From an uncultured Collinsella sp. (lineage in GTDB: Bacteria > Actinomycetota > Coriobacteriia > Coriobacteriales > Coriobacteriaceae), in NCBI GenBank assembly GCA_900545555.1, contig UQZI01000090.1:1-7751 (forward strand): DNA of 7,751 nt. Direction: 5' to 3'. The notes below the pieces were generated by a model that did not search any database, was not told the DNA's origin, and saw only the letters and a list, made by a program, of their open reading frames with translations. Both the position numbers and the translations under genes were made by a program. Of this stretch, positions 1 through 5,252 are shown in pieces (within the stretch, counting starts at the first letter, position 1; every line of letters starts with the position of its first letter).

Positions 1-315
1 CCGCTGGCAAATACTGCCTCGCTGGTTATGGGTACCGACGTTGAGAAGCCGGCCGCGAGCATTGCCGTGGTCGATAGCGGCGTCGAGGTCTTTGTGGTGC
101 TCGAGGGCAAGGTTGACCTTTCGGCCGAGAAGGCGCGTCTGGAGAAGGAAATCGCCGCGGCTCAGAAGGAGTTTGCCGGCTGCGAGAAGACGCTGTCCAA
201 CGAGGGCTTTGTGGCCAAGGCCGCGCCCGCGGTGGTCCAAAAGAAGAGGGACCGTGCAGCTGAGCTCAAGGAGATCCTGGCGGCGCTGACCTCGCAGGTT
301 GCTGACTTCTCGTAA
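1..315 (+). CDS. valS: Valyl-tRNA synthetase, C-terminal end (5' end outside window)
   Basis: This is the 3' end of a class I aminoacyl-tRNA synthetase that charges tRNA-Val with valine in the cytoplasm. Frame 1 is open from base 1 to a TAA at 313-315, giving about 104 residues. The diagnostic part is the final ~65 residues: a charged, heptad-like helical arm (VDLSAEKARLEKEI..., then LSNEGFVAKAAPAVV, then KKRDRAAELKEILAAL). This matches the coiled-coil C-terminal domain of bacterial ValRS, which contacts the outer corner of tRNA-Val. The NEGFV.KA.P.VV segment is the best-conserved signature of that domain. The catalytic core, with the HIGH and KMSKS motifs, lies upstream of the window. valS directly before folC in the same direction is a common arrangement in Gram-positive bacteria and supports both calls. 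No T-tract terminator is visible directly after the stop, so read-through towards folC is possible. Confidence 0.93.
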   Translation, partial: PLANTASLVMGTDVEKPAASIAVVDSGVEVFVVLEGKVDLSAEKARLEKEIAAAQKEFAGCEKTLSNEGFVAKAAPAVVQKKRDRAAELKEILAALTSQVADFS

Positions 316-368
316 GCGGTACTGGGGGACGCGGTTTGGGGCATTGCTCGCTACTGCGGACACCTATT

Positions 369-390
369 CCGCCGTTCTAACGAACGGCGG
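369..390. repeat. Perfect 9-bp hairpin downstream of valS
   Basis: CCGCCGTTC (369-377) and its exact complement GAACGGCGG (382-390) enclose a TAAC loop. No run of T follows on either strand, so this is not a textbook intrinsic terminator. It lies 54 nt past the valS stop and just before the larger stem structure at 406-504. Its right arm (GAACGGC, 382-388) could instead pair with a second GCCGTTC at 428-434. It could therefore be a 3'-end stabilising hairpin or part of a larger switchable structure. Confidence 0.6.
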
Positions 391-405
391 CTGACTCGAC
401 GCTGC

Positions 406-504
406 AAACGCCTCTGATGGCCAATCTGCCGTTCAACTTCGGGCGCATGGGCATAAGCCCTATGCGCCCTTGTTTCACGGCACCTTGGCTCATCAGAGGC
501 GTTT
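406..504. repeat. Long nested inverted repeat / candidate structured RNA before folC
   Basis: The outer arms AAACGCCTCTGATG (406-419) and CATCAGAGGCGTTT (491-504) are exact 14-bp complements. Inside them are further nested helices: GCCAA 420-424 with TTGGC 485-489, GCCGT 428-432 with ACGGC 477-481, and GGGCGCAT 441-448 with ATGCGCCC 462-469. The innermost is GGGC 449-452 with GCCC 457-460, closed by an ATAA loop and with one bulged T at 461. Five collinear helices in ~99 nt is far more than expected by chance. If transcribed as valS read-through or a folC leader, this would be a single long rod with internal loops. The same fold could form from either strand. I do not recognise it as a known riboswitch or T-box, and no T-box or terminator sequence is visible. 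It may be a dispersed palindromic repeat. Confidence 0.6.
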
Positions 505-523
505 TCGCTGACTATCCTCAACC

Positions 524-529
524 TATACT
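524..529 (+). promoter_or_regulatory. Possible -10 box of a folC promoter
   Basis: TATACT lies 17 nt before the folC ATG at 547, in an AT-rich patch that contrasts with its surroundings. No convincing -35 box is visible 16-18 nt upstream, where the sequence is the right arm of the stem structure. A start site about 7 nt downstream would leave a leader of only ~10 nt with no Shine-Dalgarno sequence. The call rests on the hexamer and its position only. Confidence 0.35.
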
Positions 530-546
530 GTTTTATTTTTCTATGA

Positions 547-1905
547 ATGGCGGTTCTAAAAATGCCTAAGCGTTCCGGCTTGTATACCGTTCCTTTTGAG
601 TTTGATTTGCTTTCATTTGATGAGGCTGTTGGGCTGGCTGCTGATACGGGGCGGATTTCTGGGGATGCTGGTCCTTTGCTTGAGACGGTTGTCGATATGC
701 TTGATGAGCTGGGGCGTCCGGACGAATATTTTGATTGCATTCAGGTTGCCGGTACCAATGGCAAGACTTCGACCACGCGTTTTTCGGCTGCTATCTTGCG
801 TGGTGAGGGGTTAAAGACCGCGCTGTATACGTCGCCGCAGCTGGTGCGCTATCCCGAGCGCATGGAGGTTGATGGGCGCGTTGTGAGCGACGAGTCGTTT
901 GCCCGTGGTGTTTCTGCTGCTGTTGAGGCGGGACATCGCGTGAATGCCCGTCGTGTTGCGGCGGGGGAGCGCGCCTATTCCATTACGCCGTTTGACCTGC
1001 TGACGGCTGCCGCACTTGTCGTGTTTGCTGAGGCCGCGGTGGATGTTGCCGTGCTCGAGGTCGGCATGGGCGGACGCTGGGACGCCACGAGTGCGACCGA
1101 TCCCGTCGCCGTTGCCATTACGGGCATTGGGCTCGATCACACACGCATTTTGGGCGATACGCTCGAGGCCATTGCGGGGGAGAAGGCTGCGGTTATTAAG
1201 CCTGGACGCCTGGTTGTTTTGGGCGAGGGTACGCACGAGGCGAGCGTTCAGCGCGTGATGGATGCACGTTGTCGCGAGTGCGGCATAGTGCCGCTGGTGG
1301 TGAACCATGCCACGACCAAGGTGCCGGCACATGTGGGCGACACGGTTGAGTTTAGCTGCACCACGCCGCGTGCGATCTATACGTCTAGCATGGTCAAGCC
1401 GGCGTATCAGCCGCAGAATGCCGCGTGCGCGATTATGCTGTGCGAGGGGTATCTGGGTCGCGAGCTCGATCATGACAAGCTCGATGCGTCGCTTATGGGC
1501 TGCCCCACGCCGGGTCGCTTTGATGTGCTGGGAACCAATCCGCTCAAGCTGATCGACGCCTGTCATAACCCTCAGAGCTGCGAGAACTTTGTGAGCGCAC
1601 TGGACGAGATCGATTCGTGCGTAGAGAATCGCCCCACGCTGCTGTGCGCCGCGCTGGCCGATAAGGACGTGGCGGGTATCGTTGACGTTCTGGTTCCGGC
1701 GTTCCCCCGCGTGGTCGTAACCCAGACCGATTCCGATCGCGCCTTGCCCGCACAGGAGCTTGCCTCCCTGGTGGACGCCGACAAGCTCGCGGGCGTGTAC
1801 CCCAGCGTATCCGAGGCCCTCGCGGCTTTCGATGCCGCGGGCGAGCCTTTCGTAGCAGCCGGTACCATCACCCTAGCCGGCGAAGTAGCGGGGCTGCTCC
1901 GTTAA
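547..1905 (+). CDS. folC: Folylpolyglutamate synthase / dihydrofolate synthase
   Basis: This is a Mur-ligase family ATP-dependent enzyme that adds glutamate to dihydropteroate and/or folates, giving cytoplasmic retention of cofactors. The 452-residue length is typical. The visible landmarks are: the P-loop VAGTNGKTS (res. 67-75), YTSPQL (94-99), LEVGMGGRWDAT (170-181), ITGIGLDH (191-198), LGDTLEAIAGEKAAVIK (202-218, containing the lysine region carbamylated in this family), PGRFDVL (322-328), and IDACHNP (336-342) at the start of the C-terminal domain. The last usually reads DGAHNP, so Gly and Ala are replaced by Ala and Cys here. ATG 547 has no clear Shine-Dalgarno; ATG 562 (MPKRSGLY...) is an alternative start with a weak GGCGG before it. 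The first ~100 codons are richer in T at third positions than the rest. Position after valS fits. Downstream palindromes (1920-1986 and 1992-2024) probably mark the end of the transcript. Confidence 0.95.
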   Translation: MAVLKMPKRSGLYTVPFEFDLLSFDEAVGLAADTGRISGDAGPLLETVVDMLDELGRPDEYFDCIQVAGTNGKTSTTRFSAAILRGEGLKTALYTSPQLVRYPERMEVDGRVVSDESFARGVSAAVEAGHRVNARRVAAGERAYSITPFDLLTAAALVVFAEAAVDVAVLEVGMGGRWDATSATDPVAVAITGIGLDHTRILGDTLEAIAGEKAAVIKPGRLVVLGEGTHEASVQRVMDARCRECGIVPLVVNHATTKVPAHVGDTVEFSCTTPRAIYTSSMVKPAYQPQNAACAIMLCEGYLGRELDHDKLDASLMGCPTPGRFDVLGTNPLKLIDACHNPQSCENFVSALDEIDSCVENRPTLLCAALADKDVAGIVDVLVPAFPRVVVTQTDSDRALPAQELASLVDADKLAGVYPSVSEALAAFDAAGEPFVAAGTITLAGEVAGLLR

Positions 1906-1919
1906 CCCATCCCCTCATC

Positions 1920-1986
1920 AGTTGCGGTGAAATACGGACTGTTTTACAAGCCAGAAGCCTCAAACGGTCCGTATTTCACCGCAACT
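1920..1986. repeat. 25-bp near-perfect palindrome after folC
   Basis: The arms at 1920-1944 and 1962-1986 pair over 25 bp with a single G·T wobble at the inner end (the right arm has ACGGTCC where an exact copy would have ACAGTCC). The loop is 17 nt (1945-1961). The left arm begins AGTTGCGGTGAAATACGG. It starts 15 nt after the folC stop. Arms this long are not needed for termination, and no T-run follows immediately. It could act as a transcript-end structure, or be a copy of a dispersed palindromic element. Confidence 0.75.
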
Positions 1987-1991
1987 CAAAA

Positions 1992-2024
1992 GCAGTCAAT
2001 TTGGGACGGGGCTTTTTTGGCTGC
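1992..2024 (+). repeat. Stem-loop with GGGACGGGGCT loop, copy 1 (3' of folC)
   Basis: GCAGTCAA (1992-1999) pairs with TTGGCTGC (2017-2024) over 8 bp with one wobble. The 17-nt loop is TTTGGGACGGGGCTTTT (2000-2016). The same architecture, with a different stem sequence but a nearly identical 17-nt loop, occurs on the minus strand at 3476-3501. Both copies lie downstream of a gene and in that gene's sense orientation. The T-run at 2013-2018 overlaps the loop and right arm, so part of it could also serve in termination of folC transcripts. Confidence 0.55.
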
Positions 2025-2048
2025 CCTGCGCCTCGAGTTGACTTGCTC

Positions 2049-2208
2049 GCCACGAAATGGGCCTATTTACTACGTTTGACCGGTAACCCTCGACCATACC
2101 GAGAATTGCGAAATCAAAACCGCAGGTAAAGGGCTTGCCATTTTTAAAAAAAGACCCGCATGGTCGACCCATGCGGGTTAAACGTAGTAGATGGCCCGTT
2201 TTCGTGGC
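2049..2208. repeat. 160-bp imperfect inverted repeat element
   Basis: The ends of this stretch are complementary in three blocks: GCCACGAAA 2049-2057 with TTTCGTGGC 2200-2208, GGGCC 2059-2063 with GGCCC 2193-2197, and a 13-bp block at 2065-2077 with 2180-2192 that includes TACTACGTTT/AAACGTAGTA. About 27 bp pair in all, interrupted only by short bulges. The ~100 nt enclosed hold a strong minus-strand terminator hairpin (2154-2178) and an A/T-rich patch. It could be a small mobile palindromic element that carries a terminator, or a structured RNA. No ORF of note lies inside, and I do not see duplicated target sites. Confidence 0.6.
2146..2178 (-). terminator. Intrinsic terminator for the M24 peptidase gene
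   Basis: Read on the minus strand, ACCCGCATG (plus 2170-2178) pairs perfectly with CATGCGGGT (plus 2154-2162) over 9 GC-rich bp with a 7-nt loop. One C and then seven T follow (plus 2152-2146). This is a textbook Rho-independent terminator for transcription coming from the peptidase gene, whose stop is at 2257. It sits inside the larger inverted repeat at 2049-2208. On the plus strand the A-run precedes the stem and no T-run follows, so it is one-directional. Confidence 0.8.
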
Positions 2209-2222
2209 ACTGCGTTAACGGG

Positions 2223-2253
2223 ATGTGCCAAAGGGACTGTCCCTTTGGCACAT
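2223..2253. repeat. 14-bp perfect palindrome at the end of the peptidase gene
   Basis: ATGTGCCAAAGGGA (2223-2236) is exactly complementary to TCCCTTTGGCACAT (2240-2253), with a CTG loop. It begins 3 nt beyond the peptidase stop codon at 2257-2259. I recall very similar AAAGGGAC-TGTCCCTTT palindromes scattered in genomes of gut Firmicutes and Coriobacteriia, but cannot confirm this here. It may protect the 3' end of the mRNA upstream of the terminator at 2146-2178. Confidence 0.7.
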
Positions 2254-2256
2254 TGG

Positions 2257-3345
2257 CTAGTCTAGGCGGACCGGATCGTGGGGGTAGGCGTTGAGAATCT
2301 CGACGCCGGACTCGGTAACTAGGGCCAAGTCCTCGATGCGGACGCCGGTGCGACCGGGGAGGTAGATGCCCGGTTCAATGGAGAACGTCATGCCTGGCTC
2401 TACGACCTGCTCGTTGACCAGCGAGACATCGCCCGGCTCGTGGTCCTGCAGGCCGATTGAGTGGCCCAGGCGATGTGTAAAGTATTTGCCATAGCCTGCG
2501 TCCTCAATCACTTCGCGCGCGGCACGGTCCAGGTCGCACATGCGCACGCCCGGTGCGATGAGAGCCTCGGCGGCCTCGTTGGCGCGGCGCACGATGTCGT
2601 AGACGTGCGCGGTCTCCTCGTCCGGCTCGCCCCAAAAGAACGTGCGTGTCATGTCCGAGCAGTAGTTGCGATGGCGTCCGCCAATGTCGAATAGCACCAC
2701 GTCGCCATGCTTGAGCACGGTATCGTCGGGTTCGTGATGCGGGTCGCCGGCGTTGGCGCCAAAGCTCACGATCGGCGGAAAGCTAAAGCCCTCGCAGCTG
2801 TGCTTGCGATACAGGCCGAGCATCTGGTCAGCAATTTCGCGCTCCGTCACACCTTCGTGGACGAGTTTGATGGCATCAGCTATCACGGCGTCGTTGGCGG
2901 CGGAGGACACGCGCATGAGCTCCTGCTCGGTGGCATCCTTGTGGGTGCGCGCGGCGGTGACGGCAAAGTCACCCAGGAAAAACTCGCTGGCGGCGTGGCA
3001 CTCCATAAGCGGCATCAAAAAGCCGGAGCGCATGACGGTGTCGATGCCGAGGGGCTTGGCAGGATTGACCTCGCGTGCGATGGCGTCGGTTACGACGTCG
3101 GTATCGGTGTGGTAGGCGACGCGGGCATTGTCATACTCGGGCAGCTGATGCAGGGCGTTGACCAAGATCACGGGCTCGCAATCGCGCGCGAGCAGCACAC
3201 CGCAAAAACGCTCGAACATATCGGCATAAAAGCCGGTTAGGTAATAGATCGACCACGGGTCGTTTACAAGCAGCTGCGCGCCGGGGTGCTGAGCCTCGAG
3301 CGCATCGAGCACGCGTGCCACACGCTGGTCATCGACATGTGCCAT
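2257..3345 (-). CDS. M24 family metallopeptidase (Xaa-Pro aminopeptidase/dipeptidase type)
   Basis: This is probably a cytoplasmic dinuclear-metal peptidase that cleaves bonds next to proline in short peptides. The 362-residue chain has an N-terminal creatinase-like domain (about res. 1-135) and a C-terminal pita-bread catalytic domain. All five expected metal ligands are present: D220 (LFDIGG), D231 (CSDMTRTF), H295 (RLGHSIGLQDHE), E324 (FSIEPGIY) and E338 (VRIEDLALV). The start chosen is ATG at 3343-3345, because GAAAGG (plus 3353-3358) lies 7 nt upstream. A TTG at 3384 would add 13 residues without family-like character. There is no signal peptide. It is transcribed alone, convergent with folC, and ends at the palindrome 2223-2253 and the terminator 2146-2178. 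PepQ (dipeptidase) and PepP/YpdF-type aminopeptidase cannot be told apart from sequence alone, so no symbol is given. Confidence 0.92.
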   Translation of the reverse strand: MAHVDDQRVARVLDALEAQHPGAQLLVNDPWSIYYLTGFYADMFERFCGVLLARDCEPVILVNALHQLPEYDNARVAYHTDTDVVTDAIAREVNPAKPLGIDTVMRSGFLMPLMECHAASEFFLGDFAVTAARTHKDATEQELMRVSSAANDAVIADAIKLVHEGVTEREIADQMLGLYRKHSCEGFSFPPIVSFGANAGDPHHEPDDTVLKHGDVVLFDIGGRHRNYCSDMTRTFFWGEPDEETAHVYDIVRRANEAAEALIAPGVRMCDLDRAAREVIEDAGYGKYFTHRLGHSIGLQDHEPGDVSLVNEQVVEPGMTFSIEPGIYLPGRTGVRIEDLALVTESGVEILNAYPHDPVRLD

Positions 3346-3386
3346 GAAACATCCTTTCGCTAGGCTGCCACCATGGTATCCCAAGC

Positions 3387-3417
3387 CCGGCAGATAGGGA
3401 CGTTCCTTTTATGCCGG
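3387..3417. repeat. Short hairpin with AGGGACGTTCCT core
   Basis: CCGGCA (3387-3392) pairs with TGCCGG (3412-3417) around a 19-nt loop. The loop contains AGGGA-CG-TTCCT (3396-3407), itself nearly self-complementary. It lies 42 nt upstream of the peptidase start, so it may overlap that gene's promoter or leader. The GGGAC core recurs in the other intergenic hairpins of this window. The remaining bases of this gap (3346-3386, 3418-3466) show no clear feature apart from the peptidase ribosome-binding site. Confidence 0.45.
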
Positions 3418-3466
3418 CACCTTGGGACACTCCTTAGCATGACCAGCCTGGCAAGCGTGCAGGCAA

Positions 3467-3503
3467 AAGTAGCTAAAAGAGCCCCGTCCCTAATTAGCTA
3501 CTT
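3467..3503 (-). terminator. Stem-loop with GGGACGGGGCT loop, copy 2 (possible operon terminator)
   Basis: On the minus strand AAGTAGCTAA (plus 3494-3503) pairs perfectly with TTAGCTACTT (plus 3467-3476) over 10 bp. The 17-nt loop is TTAGGGACGGGGCTCTT (plus 3477-3493), 15/17 identical to the loop at 2000-2016. The stem starts inside the last codons of the DUF1667 gene, and its TAG stop lies within the loop. The stem ends in TT and is followed by TTGCC, which is only a weak T-tract. Termination is therefore plausible but not certain. A conserved 3'-end regulatory hairpin or repeat is the alternative. Confidence 0.5.
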
Positions 3504-3900
3504 GGGCTCGGTCGATGTTCATGCTGGCGATAAGGTTAATGTTGGTGTCTAGGAGGTTCTCTAGCACGACGTCGCCCATGCGGATGGGGGCCTCGACGAC
3601 CACGCCGCGGATGAAGTTCATGGCTTGGGCGTGGAGTGCCAGCGGGATGGCATCGGCGGTGCGCACGGGCAGCAGGGCCTCATCGCCGCCGGATACGGCC
3701 ACGGTCGTCGTGAGCACGCGCATGGGGCAGGTGAGCTCCTGATGCGCGAACTTATCGCCACGCGGACAGCTGTTGCCGGTTACGGAGCGCACCTCTACCA
3801 CGGCGCCGTCTGCGCTGCGCTCCACCTCTACGGTCAGGAGGCACTCGGATGGGCAGGTGGTGCAGTTGAACTGCAGCGTTTCAATCGCGTTTGTGCTCAT
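3490..3900 (-). CDS. DUF1667 family cysteine-rich protein, third gene of redox operon
   Basis: This small 136-residue protein (MSTNAIETLQFNC...) has the layout of the DUF1667 family. It carries an N-terminal C-x2-C-P-x2-C motif (C13, C16, C20), a fourth cysteine in GNSCPRG (res. 42-48), then HQELTCPMRVLTTTV, as in the family's xKELxxPxRVxTxTV. The four cysteines probably bind an Fe-S cluster or zinc; which one is not known to me. In other genomes the family sits directly after the two FAD oxidoreductase genes found here, so it is likely a small electron-transfer or assembly subunit. The start is ATG 3898-3900, preceded by AGGAGG (plus 3910-3915) at 9 nt. Longer readings upstream lie inside the preceding gene. 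The gap to that gene's stop is 4 nt, which suggests translational coupling. The 3' end overlaps the stem-loop at 3467-3503. Confidence 0.88.
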   Translation of the reverse strand: MSTNAIETLQFNCTTCPSECLLTVEVERSADGAVVEVRSVTGNSCPRGDKFAHQELTCPMRVLTTTVAVSGGDEALLPVRTADAIPLALHAQAMNFIRGVVVEAPIRMGDVVLENLLDTNINLIASMNIDRAQVAN

Positions 3901-3904
3901 GACT

Positions 3905-5251
3905 CTACGCCTCCTCAACGGGGTCGACGGACAGGACAATCTCGCTAACACCCAAGTCGAGCGCATGCTGAATCACCTTTGCCGGCAGCGGGAAGCTTTC
4001 CATGACGCTCGGTTTAAACGGGCGGACCTTGCCTGCAAACATCTCCTCGTCGCCTGCCAGAATGCGCACGCGGGCGGCGTCGACCGGCCGGCGCACGCGG
4101 AAGCTGAGCTTGGTGAGCGCCACGGCCGTAATGCGTCCCGGCAGCGCGTATCCCGCAATGCCGGCAGGGGAGACGGTGAGCTCGCAGTCCGGAACGGCGC
4201 CCGCGCCGGTCCCCAGCGCGTACGCCGCCGCAGCCGCACCGGCGCGCTCGGACTCGGCCGTCACGTTGTCGGCCAGGTCGTGCACGTGCAGCACGTTGCC
4301 GCAGGCAAAGATGCCGGGCACGCCCGTCTGCAGGCTCTGGTCCACCACGGCGCCGCGCGTGCGTGGGTCAAGCTCTACGCCCGCGGCAACCGAAAACTCG
4401 TTCTCGGGAATCAAGCCCACCGAAAGCAGCAGCGTGTCACACGGAACAATGCGCTCGGTCCCCGGAATGGGCGCCAGGTGCTCGTCGACCTGGCTTACCT
4501 CGACGGCCTCCACGCGATCGTGTCCGATCACGCGCGTGACGGTGGTGGACAGGTGCAGCGGAATGCCAAAGTCGTCCAGACAGTTCTTGACGTTGCGGCG
4601 CAGGCCGTTGGCGTACGGCATGAGCTCGTACACGCCCTCGACCGAAATCCCCTCGAGTGTGCAACGGCGCGCCATGATAAGCCCGATGTCGCCCGAGCCC
4701 AAAATGACGGTGCGCGAGCCGGGCTTGAGGTTTTCGATATTGATGTATCGCTGCGCCAGGCCGGCCGTAAACACGCCGGCGGGACGGCTGCCGGGGATCT
4801 TGATCTCGCTGCGCGTGCGCTCGCGGCATCCCATAGCAAGGACGACCGCGCGTCCGGTGAGCTGCAGCATGCCGGCGGTGCTCATGAGCGTGACGGTATG
4901 GACCGCGGTGTGTTCCGCAGGCTCGCCTGAATCAATCCCAAGCACCATGCTGTTCAGGAACAGCGCAATGTCGATTGCGTGCACCTGGTCGATAAAGCGC
5001 TGCGCGTACTCGGGACCGGTAAGCTCCTGTTTAAAGTGCGACAGGCCAAAGCCGGGGTGGATGCACTGGCGCAGGATGCCGCCCAGATGCTGCTCGCGCT
5101 CCACGATGGCCACGCGTGCGCCGGCCTTGTGTGCGGCAAGCGCGGCCGCCATGCCGGCGGGTCCGCCTCCGATAACGACCACGTCGAAGACTTGCGTTTG
5201 TACGTCTTCCACGACGCCGCAATCAATCGCGCTCGATCCGAATTCCGCCAT
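3905..5251 (-). CDS. FAD/NAD(P)-dependent oxidoreductase, second gene of redox operon
   Basis: This 448-residue flavoprotein has a two-dinucleotide-fold (pyridine nucleotide-disulfide oxidoreductase-like) architecture. An N-terminal FAD site reads VVVIGGGPAGMAAALAA (res. 24-40). The family-typical GGILRQCIHPGFGL (57-70) follows, with cysteine C63. A second nucleotide site reads VILGSGDIG (182-190), and the FAD-closing motif GIFACGNVLHVHDLADN lies at 313-329. The last ~90 residues form a small extra domain. It probably exchanges electrons between NAD(P) or an Fe-S carrier and the GlpA-like partner. The chosen ATG (5249-5251) starts one base after the stop of the upstream gene, with GAAGGGGG (plus 5261-5268) 9 nt upstream. 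A GTG 13 codons later would also keep the fold. Cys63 is a single residue, not a CxxC redox pair, so thioredoxin-reductase-like activity is unlikely. Confidence 0.92.
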   Translation of the reverse strand: MAEFGSSAIDCGVVEDVQTQVFDVVVIGGGPAGMAAALAAHKAGARVAIVEREQHLGGILRQCIHPGFGLSHFKQELTGPEYAQRFIDQVHAIDIALFLNSMVLGIDSGEPAEHTAVHTVTLMSTAGMLQLTGRAVVLAMGCRERTRSEIKIPGSRPAGVFTAGLAQRYINIENLKPGSRTVILGSGDIGLIMARRCTLEGISVEGVYELMPYANGLRRNVKNCLDDFGIPLHLSTTVTRVIGHDRVEAVEVSQVDEHLAPIPGTERIVPCDTLLLSVGLIPENEFSVAAGVELDPRTRGAVVDQSLQTGVPGIFACGNVLHVHDLADNVTAESERAGAAAAAYALGTGAGAVPDCELTVSPAGIAGYALPGRITAVALTKLSFRVRRPVDAARVRILAGDEEMFAGKVRPFKPSVMESFPLPAKVIQHALDLGVSEIVLSVDPVEEA

Positions 5252-5252
5252 C

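Noticed and set aside
369..390. Intrinsic terminator of valS
   Set aside because: The hairpin is good but no T-run follows on either strand.
811..1566. A 251-codon open frame antisense to folC
   Set aside because: Composition is shadow-like and folC carries all its family motifs on the other strand.
2049..2208. 6S RNA or another known housekeeping RNA
   Set aside because: Complementary ends and length are suggestive, but no recognisable conserved motif or promoter is seen, and the interior holds a minus-strand terminator.
3346..3384. N-terminal extension of the M24 peptidase to a TTG at 3384
   Set aside because: The ATG at 3343-3345 has a well-spaced GAAAGG site, and the extension has no family similarity that I can see.
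3901..3966. N-terminal extension of the DUF1667 protein
   Set aside because: It would overlap the preceding gene and adds an Arg-rich stretch; AGGAGG sits at the right distance from ATG 3898-3900.
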